DNA from: Trichothermofontia sp037445115
GTDB taxonomy: Bacteria > Cyanobacteriota > Cyanobacteriia > B231
Length of the DNA stretch: 64,000 bases
Assembly (NCBI GenBank): GCA_037445115.1
Contig: JBBILC010000003.1
Location: 1 to 64,000, forward strand
Direction of reading: 5' to 3'
Shown: one piece after another, positions 25,494 through 34,626 of the stretch
Numbering within the stretch: position 1 is the stretch's first letter
How the letters are laid out: each line of letters opens with the position of its first letter
Notes under the pieces: generated by a model
The model's database searches: none
The model's input: only the letters and a program-made list of their open reading frames with translations
What the model was told of the DNA's origin: nothing
Made by a program: the position numbers and the translations under genes

Positions 25494-27707
25494 ATGCCAA
25501 AACAGATCATTATTGCTGAACAATATCGAATTGCTGCCGTCTTTTCGGAAGATCAAATCGAAGAACTGGTTGTTGCCAAGGGAACGCATCAAATCGGTGA
25601 CATTTATCTGGGCCTTGTGGAAAATGTGCTGCCCGGTATTGATGCGGCCTTTGTCAATATCGGCGATGCCGAGCGAAACGGCTTTATCCATGTCACCGAC
25701 CTGGGGCCACTGCGGCTGAAACGCACCGCTGGCGCGATCACCGAATTGCTGGCTCCCCAACAAAAGGTCCTTGTCCAGGTGATGAAGGAACCGACGGGCA
25801 GCAAAGGTCCCCGGCTAACGGGGAAGATTACCCTACCGGGTCGTTATCTAGTGTTGATGCCCTTTGGGCGAGGGGTCAACCTGTCCCGACGCATTCGCAA
25901 TGAAAACGAACGTAATCGTCTGCGTGCCCTAGCCATCCTCCTCAAGCCTTCGGGTATGGGATTGCTGGTGCGCACGGAAGCGGAGGGCGTGCCGGAAGAG
26001 GCGGTGATTGAGGACCTGGAAAGCCTGCAACGCCAATGGGAAGCCATCCAGCAGGAGGCCAGTACGACTCGTGCCCCCGCCCTCCTCAACCGGGATGATG
26101 ATTTTGTACAACGGGTGTTGCGCGACGCGTACACCGCAGAAGTCAACCGCATTGTGGTAGATACGGCGGCTGGAATGCGGCGGGTAAAGCAACAAATTAG
26201 CGTCTGGAGTAGTGGCAAGGCAGCCCAGGGGGTCCTGGTTGATCACCACCGGGAACGAATTCCGATTTTAGATTTCTTCCGGGTGAATGCAGCGATCCGC
26301 GAAGCCCTGCGCCCACGGGTTGATTTGCCCTCCGGCGGTTACATCATCATTGAGCCAACGGAAGCGTTGACGGTGATTGATGTCAACTCCGGGTCCTTCA
26401 CGAGATCGGCCACTGCCCGTGAAACCGTCCTGTGGACCAATTGCGAAGCAGCCACGGAAATTGCCCGCCAGTTGCGCCTGCGTAACATTGCCGGGGTGAT
26501 TATCGTGGACTTCATTGACATGGATTCCCGCCGCGACCAGCTACAGGTCTTGGAACAGTTTAATCGGGCACTAAAAGCTGATAAGGCCCGTCCCCAAATT
26601 GCCCAGTTGAGCGAGTTGGGTTTAGTGGAATTGACACGCAAACGTCAAGGCCAAAATGTCTACGAACTGTTTGGTCGCGCCTGTCCAACCTGTGGTGGTC
26701 TCGGCCACTTGGCCCACCTACCCACTGATGAGGCCACGGATACGGGTGAACCCAAACTGGTAGCCCTTCGGGATGCGGCTCCGCCCCTCAGCCGTACCTT
26801 AGAACCCCGTACCCGCCCCACCCCGCCACCGGTGGAGGAAGCGACTTGGGAAGGGGGCAGTCGGGATGTGGGCCTGCGCCCTGGTTTGGAGGCCGACGCG
26901 GATCTGCAAGCTCTAGACCTGCTCCACCATCCCAGCTATCAGGAGCGGGGGGGCAATGGCAGCAACCGCCGCCGCCGCCGTCGTCGGGATGAGCCAGCAA
27001 CCAGCAGTCGCCCCGCCAGCCGCACGGAGGTGGCCCCCGAAATGCCCACGGTGACCACGACGGGAATGCCTGTGGAACGGGCGACGCGCACAATCCTACC
27101 GGAGAAGCCAGAACGGAGCAGTCGGCGACGGGAGTTGCCCAAACCGGAGCCAGCTGCGGTGGTGACCGTGGAAATGACCCCGGAGGAGCAGGCGGTTTAT
27201 GCCTTTATGGGGATTTCTCCCTTAGCGTTGCAGGCGAATGAGGCTCCTTCGGCGCGATCGACCCTGGTGTCAGTCGTTCTACCGGGTGAGAAGCCGATCG
27301 TCAGCGAGGAGAGCCGTGCTGAAACCCCTCCCCCGGTTCCCAATCTGGCAACACCCCAGGAAGATCCCCTGGCTGAAACTGTCCCGCCACCAGCGGTGTC
27401 CGAGGCCGATACCTCAGCTACACGGGTCCGACGGCGGCGATCGTTGACTTCCGTGTCTAGTCCCACGGATCGATCAGACATTCCCCCTGCGGCAACCGCC
27501 ATCTTACCGAGGGACGAGGCGGCGACTGCCTTGGCAACTCCCAGTGCCATGTCGGCGGTGGGCACCGTGGGCAGCTTGGACGCCGGGGAGGCAACAACCC
27601 CGGTGGCCAGTCCCGATGCTCTTGGGAATGCAGAGGCGAATGAAGGCAGCGAAACCGAGGCGGGCCGTCGCCGTCGCCGTCGCCGATCGTCGGCACAGGA
27701 TGACTAA
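25494..27707 (+). CDS. rne: ribonuclease E/G
   Basis: Endoribonuclease that starts mRNA decay and processes RNAs. Residues 1-400 are the catalytic part: S1-containing start (VAKGTHQIGDIYLGLVENVLPGIDAAFVNIG), the catalytic aspartates in LTVIDVNSG (Asp296) and IIVDFIDM (Asp339/Asp342 region), and the Zn-link CPTCGG at 397-402. The remainder (about 405-737) is a low-complexity Pro/Glu/Arg-rich tail with an internal run of seven Arg near residue 490 and a second Arg run ending RRRSSAQDD at the C-terminus. In cyanobacteria an RRRRRRSSA-type nonapeptide at this place binds polynucleotide phosphorylase, which makes a minimal degradosome. Length (737 aa) is slightly above the usual 600-690. rnhB follows with an overlap. 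Confidence 0.96.
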   Translation: MPKQIIIAEQYRIAAVFSEDQIEELVVAKGTHQIGDIYLGLVENVLPGIDAAFVNIGDAERNGFIHVTDLGPLRLKRTAGAITELLAPQQKVLVQVMKEPTGSKGPRLTGKITLPGRYLVLMPFGRGVNLSRRIRNENERNRLRALAILLKPSGMGLLVRTEAEGVPEEAVIEDLESLQRQWEAIQQEASTTRAPALLNRDDDFVQRVLRDAYTAEVNRIVVDTAAGMRRVKQQISVWSSGKAAQGVLVDHHRERIPILDFFRVNAAIREALRPRVDLPSGGYIIIEPTEALTVIDVNSGSFTRSATARETVLWTNCEAATEIARQLRLRNIAGVIIVDFIDMDSRRDQLQVLEQFNRALKADKARPQIAQLSELGLVELTRKRQGQNVYELFGRACPTCGGLGHLAHLPTDEATDTGEPKLVALRDAAPPLSRTLEPRTRPTPPPVEEATWEGGSRDVGLRPGLEADADLQALDLLHHPSYQERGGNGSNRRRRRRRDEPATSSRPASRTEVAPEMPTVTTTGMPVERATRTILPEKPERSSRRRELPKPEPAAVVTVEMTPEEQAVYAFMGISPLALQANEAPSARSTLVSVVLPGEKPIVSEESRAETPPPVPNLATPQEDPLAETVPPPAVSEADTSATRVRRRRSLTSVSSPTDRSDIPPAATAILPRDEAATALATPSAMSAVGTVGSLDAGEATTPVASPDALGNAEANEGSETEAGRRRRRRRSSAQDD

Positions 27708-28383
27708 ACCCCAGCCTGCCATTGAGCCGCTATGGCTGTTTGATCCTCCCCCTTGGGCTGGTCTCGATGGGGAGGAGTTCGACCCGACAGGGTTGGCTCG
27801 AATGACCGATCGTCCCTGGGTCGCAGGGGTGGATGAGGTGGGGCGGGGTGCGCTTTTTGGGCCAGTGGTGGCGGCAGCGGTACTCCTGGCCCCGGCAGCC
27901 TTAGCGCCTCTGCGATCGGCAGGGGTGACAGACAGTAAGCAACTGTCGGCGCGCCGCCGCCAGCAATTGGTGGCCACGATCCGAGCTACGGCCCTAGATT
28001 GCCAGATTGGGGTGGCTTCGGTAGCGGAGATCGATCGCCTGAATATTTTGCAAGCCACCCTCTTGGCAATGTTGCGGGCTGTGCAGAAACTCTCCCCCGT
28101 TCCCCACTGCTGCGTTGTTGATGGCAATCGGCCCATTCCGGGCCTGGCCCTGCCCCAGCAAACTGTGGTCAAGGGTGATCAGCGGGTTATGGCCATCGCC
28201 TGTGCCAGCATTATTGCCAAGGTCTGGCGCGATGACCTGATTGCCCGCTTAGCCCAGGCATATCCCCACTATGATCTGATTGCCAACAAGGGCTATGGCT
28301 CCCAACGCCATCGGACCGCTCTCCACACCTGGGGAGCATCCTCCCTACATCGACGATCGTTTCGCCCCTGCCAGATTGATTGA
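27700..28383 (+). CDS. rnhB: ribonuclease HII
   Basis: Removes RNA from RNA-DNA hybrids and misincorporated ribonucleotides from DNA. The start is the ATG at 27700, which overlaps the rne stop by eight bases (ATGACTAA), so translation is coupled. The 227-aa product has an N-terminal extension (PQPAIEPLWLFDPPPW) before the catalytic core VAGVDEVGRGALFGPVVAAAVLL, then TDSKQLSARRR, VVDGN and VKGDQRVMAIACASIIAKVWRDDL with the conserved acidic residues of RNase HII, ending HTWGASSLHRRSF. The rne-rnhB pair, with DUF1997 and pheA nearby, is a common cyanobacterial gene order. Confidence 0.95.
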   Translation: MTKPQPAIEPLWLFDPPPWAGLDGEEFDPTGLARMTDRPWVAGVDEVGRGALFGPVVAAAVLLAPAALAPLRSAGVTDSKQLSARRRQQLVATIRATALDCQIGVASVAEIDRLNILQATLLAMLRAVQKLSPVPHCCVVDGNRPIPGLALPQQTVVKGDQRVMAIACASIIAKVWRDDLIARLAQAYPHYDLIANKGYGSQRHRTALHTWGASSLHRRSFRPCQID

Positions 28384-28407
28384 AGTTTACCTTAGAACTT
28401 TTACCCC

Positions 28408-28515
28408 TTAAGGGCACTTCGATCAATCTGGGCTAGAGGCAGTTCAACTGCCCCTAGCGGACGGGATAACGCTGTTTGGGAGCGCAGGATGGGATTTATT
28501 TAGAGGTGCCCTTAA
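28408..28515. mobile_element. compact terminal-inverted-repeat element (MITE-like), 108 bp
   Basis: Perfect 10-bp terminal arms TTAAGGGCAC (28408-28417) and GTGCCCTTAA (28506-28515) enclose a strong internal hairpin at 28432-28458 (GCTAG-a-GGCAGTT-c-AACTGCC-c-CTAGC). The element lies just after rnhB and codes for nothing. The first half has a related partial copy at 8195-8248. Confidence 0.6.
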
Positions 28516-28615
28516 CTATGGGCTGTGCTAGTGTTCTTCAACCACTTCAAAAATGCAGTGTAGTCCTGTAGCCTGCTAAAAAACTATTATTTTAAAGTAC
28601 GCAAGCTGCCCCCCC

Positions 28616-29230
28616 TTAGCCAGCTTGCACGGGAAGGGACGCTTGACCCAACTTAACCTTACCCAGGGGTAGGTCATAATTCGCTCGCTGGGAGAGTTCC
28701 GTCTCGGCAACCACCCAGTGTTGATAATCGCTCAACAGTTGGTGCATCAGGCGTTGCTTAATAGTGAGCAAGACACTTTTGAGCAAACTATTCCCCGTTG
28801 CCTCCAAGAGCGGTAAGGGCGTTAACCGGAGGGGGGGCGGCACGTCAACCACTACCTGGAGTTTGGCCTCACCCTTGAGGTAAGTACGATGGCCGCTGCG
28901 GCTGGGTTGGAGAATTCCCGTTAGGCTTAAGGAAAAGCGCTGATTAATATACTCAATACCGTGAATTTGGCTCCCGATCGACTGGAGGCGGGTCATGCCC
29001 TTGGCATCAGACCAGACGTGGAGATCTACCGTTGGTTGGAGATTAAACGCCAAAAACCGGAGGGGGCGCATTTTTAGCCGAAATTGTCCCTCTCCCAAGC
29101 TTTGCACACGGGTTGGGTCCGTGAGGGCGTGGACAAGGCGCTGGGGTTGGCGAAGATAGTGCTCGATCGGAATAGGTTGCTCTGGTACAGTGAGTTGAAC
29201 AGTCTGAGCAGCCGCAAACTGCATTTGCAT
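28616..29230 (-). CDS. DUF1997 family protein
   Basis: A 204-aa soluble protein of the DUF1997 family found in cyanobacteria and plastid-bearing eukaryotes. Visible family features are PIEHYLRQPQRLVHALTDPTRVQSLGEGQFRLKMRPLRFLAFNLQPTVDLHVWSD, a START/polyketide-cyclase-like run of alternating strands, and LKGEAKLQVVVDVPPPLRLTPLPLLEATGNSLLKSVLLTIKQRLMHQLLSDYQHW. No signal peptide or membrane segment is seen. It is encoded between rnhB and pheA on the opposite strand, a neighbourhood conserved in many cyanobacteria. Its function is not established. Confidence 0.88.
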   Translation of the reverse strand: MQMQFAAAQTVQLTVPEQPIPIEHYLRQPQRLVHALTDPTRVQSLGEGQFRLKMRPLRFLAFNLQPTVDLHVWSDAKGMTRLQSIGSQIHGIEYINQRFSLSLTGILQPSRSGHRTYLKGEAKLQVVVDVPPPLRLTPLPLLEATGNSLLKSVLLTIKQRLMHQLLSDYQHWVVAETELSQRANYDLPLGKVKLGQASLPVQAG

Positions 29231-29508
29231 AGGTTAAGGATGGAAGTGCGTCTTGTTAAGGAATTTTACAGCTTTCTCAGCAAAACTGGCCGTATTCTTC
29301 CGGGTTTTCCCGATCTGTTTTTTTCCCGTTGGTTGCAGTGGATAATCGCTGCCACTGGCAAAGCTGGGCCAAACCCTAGCAGTGGCTAGGAACTCCTTGA
29401 TTGACAAGCCATGAATCACTCGACCCAGTTCACCCCATCTTGCAGTAGATCTACGCAACCCTTGTCCTGATTGTGGCGGCTGATGGCTGCTCCTAACCGT
29501 TAAGAAAC

Positions 29509-30390
29509 ATGACAACACCGATCGCCTATTTGGGGCCTGCGGGCACCCACGCGGAGTGGGCTACACTCCACTATGCCCAACGGTTACAGCAATCAACGGG
29601 GGAAGGAGTGCAACTCCATCCTTACCCCAGCATCGCCCAAACCCTGCGAGCAGCCGCTCAGGGAGATGTCGTTTGGGCTGTCGCGCCGGTGGAAAATTCC
29701 GTGGAGGGCAGTGTTGCTGTGACGCTCGATATGCTCTGGCAGTTTGAGCAATTGCAAATCCAGCAGGCTCTCGTGTTGCCGATCGCCCATGCCTTGATAT
29801 CAACAGCACCGGATCTGGCCGCTATTGCCGTGGTCTATTCCCATCCCCAAGCCCTGGCCCAGTGTCAAATTTGGCTGGAAACCCACCTACCCCAGGCGAA
29901 ATTGGTGCCAACCAATTCCACGGCTGAAGCCCTGCAACGCCTGGAGACCCATACCGCCGCGATCGCCTCGCAACGGGCCGCACAACTTTACCAACGCCCG
30001 ATCCTGGCCTTTCCAATTAATGACTATCCCGACAACTGCACGCGCTTCTGGGTGGTCGGTCTTCAGCCATCGCTAGGGGGGAGCCACTCTTCGCTGGCCT
30101 TCAGTATGCGCCAGAATATTCCCGGTGCCCTGGTGCAACCGCTACAGGTCTTGGCCCAGCAGGGAATTAATCTCAGCCGGATTGAGTCCCGTCCCACTAA
30201 ACGCTCCCTGGGGGATTACCTCTTTTTCCTAGATCTAGAAGCCAATCTCCTGCTACCTGAAGCCGCACCCCTGCTAGACCAATTAGCCAGAAACACAGAA
30301 ACCCTCAAGCTCTTTGGGAGTTATAACATTCAGGTGATTACGGCAGCGGATTCGGAAGCCCTCGCCATTGACTTGGCAGCCATGACATGA
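29509..30390 (+). CDS. pheA: prephenate dehydratase
   Basis: Converts prephenate to phenylpyruvate in phenylalanine synthesis. The 293-aa monofunctional enzyme has a periplasmic-binding-like catalytic domain (AYLGPAGTHAEWATLHYAQRL, VAPVENSVEGSV, NDYPDNCTRFWVVG with the conserved TRF motif at about residues 179-181) followed by an ACT domain (about 205-285: IPGALVQPLQVLAQQGINLSRIESRPTK) for phenylalanine feedback. There is no fused chorismate mutase. Length and the ESRP motif are standard. Confidence 0.95.
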   Translation: MTTPIAYLGPAGTHAEWATLHYAQRLQQSTGEGVQLHPYPSIAQTLRAAAQGDVVWAVAPVENSVEGSVAVTLDMLWQFEQLQIQQALVLPIAHALISTAPDLAAIAVVYSHPQALAQCQIWLETHLPQAKLVPTNSTAEALQRLETHTAAIASQRAAQLYQRPILAFPINDYPDNCTRFWVVGLQPSLGGSHSSLAFSMRQNIPGALVQPLQVLAQQGINLSRIESRPTKRSLGDYLFFLDLEANLLLPEAAPLLDQLARNTETLKLFGSYNIQVITAADSEALAIDLAAMT

Positions 30391-30580
30391 TCCAGAGAGG
30401 GAAGCTAATCGCGATCGGCACTGATGAGGTAGTCCACCGCCGGTTGTGCGATCGTCTGGAATGGAGAAACGTTATCTAGAGCGCTGGCCATAATGCTGAC
30501 CATTGCGATCGCGGGCGCTTATCTCACGGATTGACCTATATCTTGCAACCCCATAACCTTAAATGATGCGTGAACTGGAA

Positions 30581-31318
30581 ATGAGCCAACTGGAAAAACG
30601 TTACGAAGGCAAAGCCAAAATCCTCTATGCCACGGCTGATCCGGCGGTCCTCCTGACAGTTTATAAGGACGATGCCACGGCCTTTAATGCCCAGAAGCGG
30701 GGGAGTATCCAGGGGAAGGGCGTGATTAACTGTGCGATCGCGGCCCACCTCTTCCAACTACTAGAGCAGCAGGGAATTGCCACCCACTTCCTCGACACGC
30801 CCAAGGACGGGGAAATGCGGGTACGGGCTGTGCAGATCGTTCCCCTAGAGGTCGTCGTGCGCAATATTGCGGCGGGGAGTCTCTGTCGGGAAACGGGCTT
30901 GCCGGTGGGGATGGTTTTGCCCCACCCCCTGGTTGAGTTTTACTACAAGCGGGATGATCTCGGTGATCCGCTCTTAACGCCCGATCGCTTGGCCATCATG
31001 CAGCTAGCCACGCCGGGCCAGATCGATCAGATGCGGACTCTAGCCCTGCGCATTAACGGCATCCTGCAAGACTTTTTTGGCCAGTGTGACATTACCCTGG
31101 TGGACTTCAAGCTGGAATTTGGCCTGGATGCGGCGGGTCAGTTGCTCCTCGCCGATGAAATCAGCCCCGATACCTGTCGGCTATGGAATCAGGCCGAGTC
31201 AGACCCCCAGCGGCGGGTGATGGACAAGGATCGCTTTCGCCATGACCTTGGTGACGTGGAAGCGGCCTACCAGCAGGTCCTAGCGCGGGTCCTAGCCCAA
31301 GGGGGAGCGGGGGCCTAG
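30581..31318 (+). CDS. purC: phosphoribosylaminoimidazole-succinocarboxamide synthase
   Basis: SAICAR synthase of purine biosynthesis, which joins CAIR and aspartate using ATP. I choose the ATG at 30581 (MSQLEKRYEGKAKILYAT), the canonical beginning; six further codons are open upstream. Motifs present are NAQKRGSIQGKGVINC, VVPLEVVVRNIAAGSLCRETGL, DFKLEFGLDAAGQLLLADEISPDTCRLW and DKDRFRHDLGDV. Length of 245 aa is typical for the bacterial single-domain enzyme. It precedes psaC but with a 168-base gap that should contain a psaC promoter. Confidence 0.96.
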   Translation: MSQLEKRYEGKAKILYATADPAVLLTVYKDDATAFNAQKRGSIQGKGVINCAIAAHLFQLLEQQGIATHFLDTPKDGEMRVRAVQIVPLEVVVRNIAAGSLCRETGLPVGMVLPHPLVEFYYKRDDLGDPLLTPDRLAIMQLATPGQIDQMRTLALRINGILQDFFGQCDITLVDFKLEFGLDAAGQLLLADEISPDTCRLWNQAESDPQRRVMDKDRFRHDLGDVEAAYQQVLARVLAQGGAGA

Positions 31319-31486
31319 GCTTGTGTTAAGTTCCTTGAAGTTTTGGTAACGTCTGCGCATGGGGATTAAGCCGCTGCGGTAGACTAAATCTTAATTTTGA
31401 AGCTGCAATCATAACGCTTAACGGCTGAGTCCTCTGCTGATCAACGTTGTAACGTCACTGAAAACGAATCGGGAGTTATTAATTCG

Positions 31487-31732
31487 ATGTCTCATTCAGT
31501 TAAAATTTACGATACCTGCATTGGCTGTACCCAATGCGTTCGGGCTTGCCCGCTCGATGTCCTCGAAATGGTTCCCTGGGATGGCTGCAAAGCGGGCCAA
31601 ATTGCGGCCTCACCCCGCACCGAGGACTGTGTTGGTTGCAAGCGTTGCGAGACGGCTTGTCCCACGGACTTTTTAAGCATTCGGGTGTATCTGGGTGCCG
31701 AAACCACCCGCAGCATGGGTTTGGCTTACTAA
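31487..31732 (+). CDS. psaC: photosystem I iron-sulfur subunit VII
   Basis: Stromal-side subunit of photosystem I that carries the FA and FB [4Fe-4S] clusters and passes electrons to ferredoxin. The 81-aa sequence is complete and essentially invariant, with both cluster motifs: CIGCTQCVRACP (residues 11-22) and CVGCKRCETACP (48-59), and the ending SIRVYLGAETTRSMGLAY. A TAGACT at about 31380-31385 could be the -10 element of its own promoter. A hairpin terminator follows. Confidence 0.99.
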   Translation: MSHSVKIYDTCIGCTQCVRACPLDVLEMVPWDGCKAGQIAASPRTEDCVGCKRCETACPTDFLSIRVYLGAETTRSMGLAY

Positions 31733-31774
31733 GCCCTATCGTTCTTCCAGTTACTCTCAATTTGCTTGTGAATC

Positions 31775-31797
31775 GGGAGGTCATTGGCCTCCTTTTT
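31775..31797 (+). terminator. Rho-independent-type terminator after psaC
   Basis: GGAGG (31776-31780) pairs with CCTCC (31788-31792) around the loop TCATTGG, and is followed directly by five T. It separates psaC from the convergent cyclase gene. Confidence 0.75.
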
Positions 31798-31804
31798 CTG
31801 TCCT

Positions 31805-33985
31805 TTATTTCTGAGTGAAGGACCAAGTCCCATTCCAATTTTTAGGAATACCGTGAGTCGTCAGGTATTGAATGCGTTCCAAATATAACTGGGCGGTCTG
31901 ATCATTGATGTTGACAGCTAGAACCTTTTGAAAATAGGGGATTGCTGCTGAAAATTGACCTGATTGGTATAAGCTTACCCCCTGATCAAAATTAACCAGG
32001 GTCTCTAATTTCAATGCCTGTATCCTATCCGTTTCAGCGTTAACAATTTCATAAACCGCGATCGGTTCTGTGCGCCCCTTGACGATCGCACGATCGAGGA
32101 AACGTACTTGATACGGGTGGGAATCGGGCAATTTTTTTAACACATCTTCCGATATCAAGAGGGGGACCCCGTAATATTTCGTTAAGCCTTCTAAGCGAGC
32201 TGTCAGATTAACATTATCTGACAAGGCATCGCCCTGAATTCGATTTTCTTCACCGATAATGCCCACCATCATGTGGCCAATATGAATTCCCAGCCCAATA
32301 TGAATGGGCGATTTCCCGCTCAGTTGTCGGTGTTGATTATAGAGGATTAGGGCTTGAATTTGCGCCAGGGCGGCCTCGATCGCATCCGACACGCGATCGG
32401 GGAAAACGGCCATCACCCCATCCCCCAGAAACTTTATAATCACCCCATTGTGGGAACGAATTTGCGGTGACACCCGTTGCAAATAGTCATTAATAAAATC
32501 AAAGGTTTCCTGGGGGGTCATCTTCTCTGATAAGCTGGTAAATGAGCGAATATCCGAGAACAAAATCGCCATATCTTTACTGACGTGATCCCCCAGTTCC
32601 ACCTCGGTCACATCCTGCTTCGCGAGGAACTTCAAGTATTCAGCCGGGAAAAAGCGTGAGAATGAGTTTTTCTGAGCCTCTAAACTGGCAAAGGATTCTT
32701 GCAATTGTATCGCCATGCGATTGACTGATTTCGCCAATTCTCCCACTTCGTCGGTGCGATCGTCGCAGTTGACCCGTTTATCCCAATGGCCCTGGGCAAT
32801 TTCCTTCACCGCCACATTCAAATTGAGAATCGGTGAGGTCACCCAACGAGTCAGAATAACCCCCACCAGGAGCGATAACCCCAGAGCGATCAAACACAGT
32901 ACGATCGTCATTCGGGTATTACTCGCGATCGTTGCCATAAAATCCGACTCTGGCACAACAACGACAATGAGCCAGTCTAGGCCAAAGTCATCCCGAAACG
33001 GCAGTACTTCTAAAAATTGATGTTGCCGATCGAGCCAAAAATCAAGTTGTTGGGGCGTTTGGATAGCCTCAAAACTGCCAAATTGTTCTAGCAAATAGCG
33101 AGCCGTACTTTGGATCAGGGGGTGTTGACTATCAATAGCTTTGAGAAACTTAGCATCGTCCCCAGCCCCAATCATCAACGATTCATCTGTGGAACTGGAG
33201 ATCAAATGCCCCTGACGATCGAGGACAAACGCTTGGCCCGATTTCCCAATGCGTAGACCCTTGAGAAAGTTGCGAAATTCCTCCGGCAACACCACATCCG
33301 TGGCACACACGCCCAATAACCGTCGTCCCGTGCGATCGTAGACGGGTAAACTAGCGGTTACATTGGGCAACCCTGTAGTAAAGGCAATATAGACATTGGT
33401 CCATACCGGGCGTTCCTTCCCGATCGCGGCCTGGAACCAGGGTCGTGTTCGCGAGTCATAGAGCCGATCCGCCTGGTACAGGCGATATAAGCGACTCCCC
33501 CGTGCATCCAGGCTGTAATACTCCCGAAAAAATTGATTCGAGGCGTTGCTGTAGGACAGTTGTAATTCACCGGTATCCGGTGATCGCAACACCCCAAAGA
33601 ATTCCCCCTGCTGGGCGCTGCCACAATAGACAAAGGCAATGGTCGGGTGAATCTTCATCTGCTGAAACAGAAAATTTTCACCCGCCCTGGCCATCTCAAT
33701 ATCCAGTTCCCCATAAACCACCGCCGTTGCATTCAGGCGGTTAATATCATGGGGCGCACTAAAATAGCCCTTCAGTTCCCGTTCAATTCGGGCCGATAGC
33801 TCACTGCGAAGTTGGGATGCAAGGTTTTGGACCGCCCGTTGGCCATTGCGAAAAGACAGGTAACCCACTAACCCCACAACTCCCACCAGTTGCAGCAAAA
33901 CGGGTACCGTAAACACAACCCGCAGGGGCAAATGTTTAGTGATTCGACTGATCACAGGATTGATCACAGCGTCAACTGCGGCCAA
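31805..33985 (-). CDS. membrane adenylate cyclase: dCache sensor, HAMP, class III cyclase domain, C-terminal TPR-like tail
   Basis: A 726-aa signalling enzyme. An N-terminal transmembrane helix (about 22-45) precedes a periplasmic dCache-like sensor (about 50-340: TRPWFQAAIGKERPVWTNVY, VTASLPVYDRTGRRLLGVCATDV, AFVLDRQGHLISSS). A second helix and HAMP domain follow (about 350-430: LTRWVTSPILNLNVAVKEIAQGHWDKRV). The class III catalytic domain (about 465-640) has the metal-binding aspartates in ILFSDIRSFT and FLGDGVMAVF, the purine-selecting Lys in IIKFLGD with Asp in IQGDALSD (a Lys/Asp pair favours ATP), and the transition-state Asn/Arg in NVNLTARLEG. The last 70 residues form a TPR-like helical pair. 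A role in making cAMP in response to an external ligand is inferred; the ligand is unknown. Confidence 0.92.
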   Translation of the reverse strand: MAAVDAVINPVISRITKHLPLRVVFTVPVLLQLVGVVGLVGYLSFRNGQRAVQNLASQLRSELSARIERELKGYFSAPHDINRLNATAVVYGELDIEMARAGENFLFQQMKIHPTIAFVYCGSAQQGEFFGVLRSPDTGELQLSYSNASNQFFREYYSLDARGSRLYRLYQADRLYDSRTRPWFQAAIGKERPVWTNVYIAFTTGLPNVTASLPVYDRTGRRLLGVCATDVVLPEEFRNFLKGLRIGKSGQAFVLDRQGHLISSSTDESLMIGAGDDAKFLKAIDSQHPLIQSTARYLLEQFGSFEAIQTPQQLDFWLDRQHQFLEVLPFRDDFGLDWLIVVVVPESDFMATIASNTRMTIVLCLIALGLSLLVGVILTRWVTSPILNLNVAVKEIAQGHWDKRVNCDDRTDEVGELAKSVNRMAIQLQESFASLEAQKNSFSRFFPAEYLKFLAKQDVTEVELGDHVSKDMAILFSDIRSFTSLSEKMTPQETFDFINDYLQRVSPQIRSHNGVIIKFLGDGVMAVFPDRVSDAIEAALAQIQALILYNQHRQLSGKSPIHIGLGIHIGHMMVGIIGEENRIQGDALSDNVNLTARLEGLTKYYGVPLLISEDVLKKLPDSHPYQVRFLDRAIVKGRTEPIAVYEIVNAETDRIQALKLETLVNFDQGVSLYQSGQFSAAIPYFQKVLAVNINDQTAQLYLERIQYLTTHGIPKNWNGTWSFTQK

Positions 33986-33999
33986 TAGGGTGGTCGTGC

Positions 34000-34626
34000 C
34001 TACAACGGAGCCATATCGCTATTGAACATATCAACAGCAATGCGCCAATTCCCATCAACCCTGGTCAACACCCGCGTATAGCGTCCGCGATCGCTGAACG
34101 GTCCTTGGACACTCCGCATCTGCATCCGGTAGGTGCCCACCTGAACGGCCATATCTTCCGATTCACTGACCAGGATTTGCCCGATCGTATAGTCCAACTG
34201 AATATCATCGGCCTGGAACAATTGCTCGTAGACATTTTGGATCGCCTGGTTATTAGTGGCATCCCGGGTGACTGAAGGCAGTGACGGATCGGACTGATAA
34301 AGATTGGCATGGGTAATATACAGCCAGGGAATCCGCAGCGATCTTGGCGGCATCCACAGGGCATCGTTAGTATAGAGTTCCCCAATGGCCCTGGCATCCC
34401 GGCTTTGGATAACCGCTAACCATTGCTCATTGAACTCCCGGACCGACTGTTCCACAGCCCTACCCGAAGCCTGGGCAAGGCGGGGGGTAATCTGCGCGGG
34501 GGGGGCGAGCGCAGGACCCGTTTGGGCAACCGCTGGCATCGTCACTACGGTGAGTCCGGCCAACGCGATCAAGCTACCCAGGCGGCAATTCCGATTCTTC
34601 TCCCTAAACACGCTGCTTATCCTCAT
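34000..34626 (-). CDS. exported SnoaL/DUF4440-like (NTF2 fold) protein
   Basis: A 208-aa protein with a signal peptide (LGSLIALAGLTVVTMPAVAQ, cleavage after VAQ near residue 35). A proline-rich spacer follows, then an NTF2-like domain (about 58-208): VEQSVREFNEQWLAVIQSRDARAIGELYTNDALWMPP, a typical first helix and strand of the DUF4440/SnoaL group, and GRYTRVLTRVDGNWRIAVDMFNS at the end. Such domains bind small molecules or act as isomerases or simply as scaffolds; no catalytic residues can be named with confidence. It lies 14 bases upstream of the adenylate cyclase gene on the same strand, so an operon is likely and the protein may modulate the Cache sensor in the periplasm (inference). Confidence 0.8.
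   Translation of the reverse strand: MRISSVFREKNRNCRLGSLIALAGLTVVTMPAVAQTGPALAPPAQITPRLAQASGRAVEQSVREFNEQWLAVIQSRDARAIGELYTNDALWMPPRSLRIPWLYITHANLYQSDPSLPSVTRDATNNQAIQNVYEQLFQADDIQLDYTIGQILVSESEDMAVQVGTYRMQMRSVQGPFSDRGRYTRVLTRVDGNWRIAVDMFNSDMAPL

Noticed and set aside
27544..27699. Upstream extension of rnhB inside rne
   Set aside because: The extra 52 residues are Arg/Ala/Pro-rich antiphase readings of the rne tail; the ATG at 27700 with the ATGACTAA overlap is a better start.
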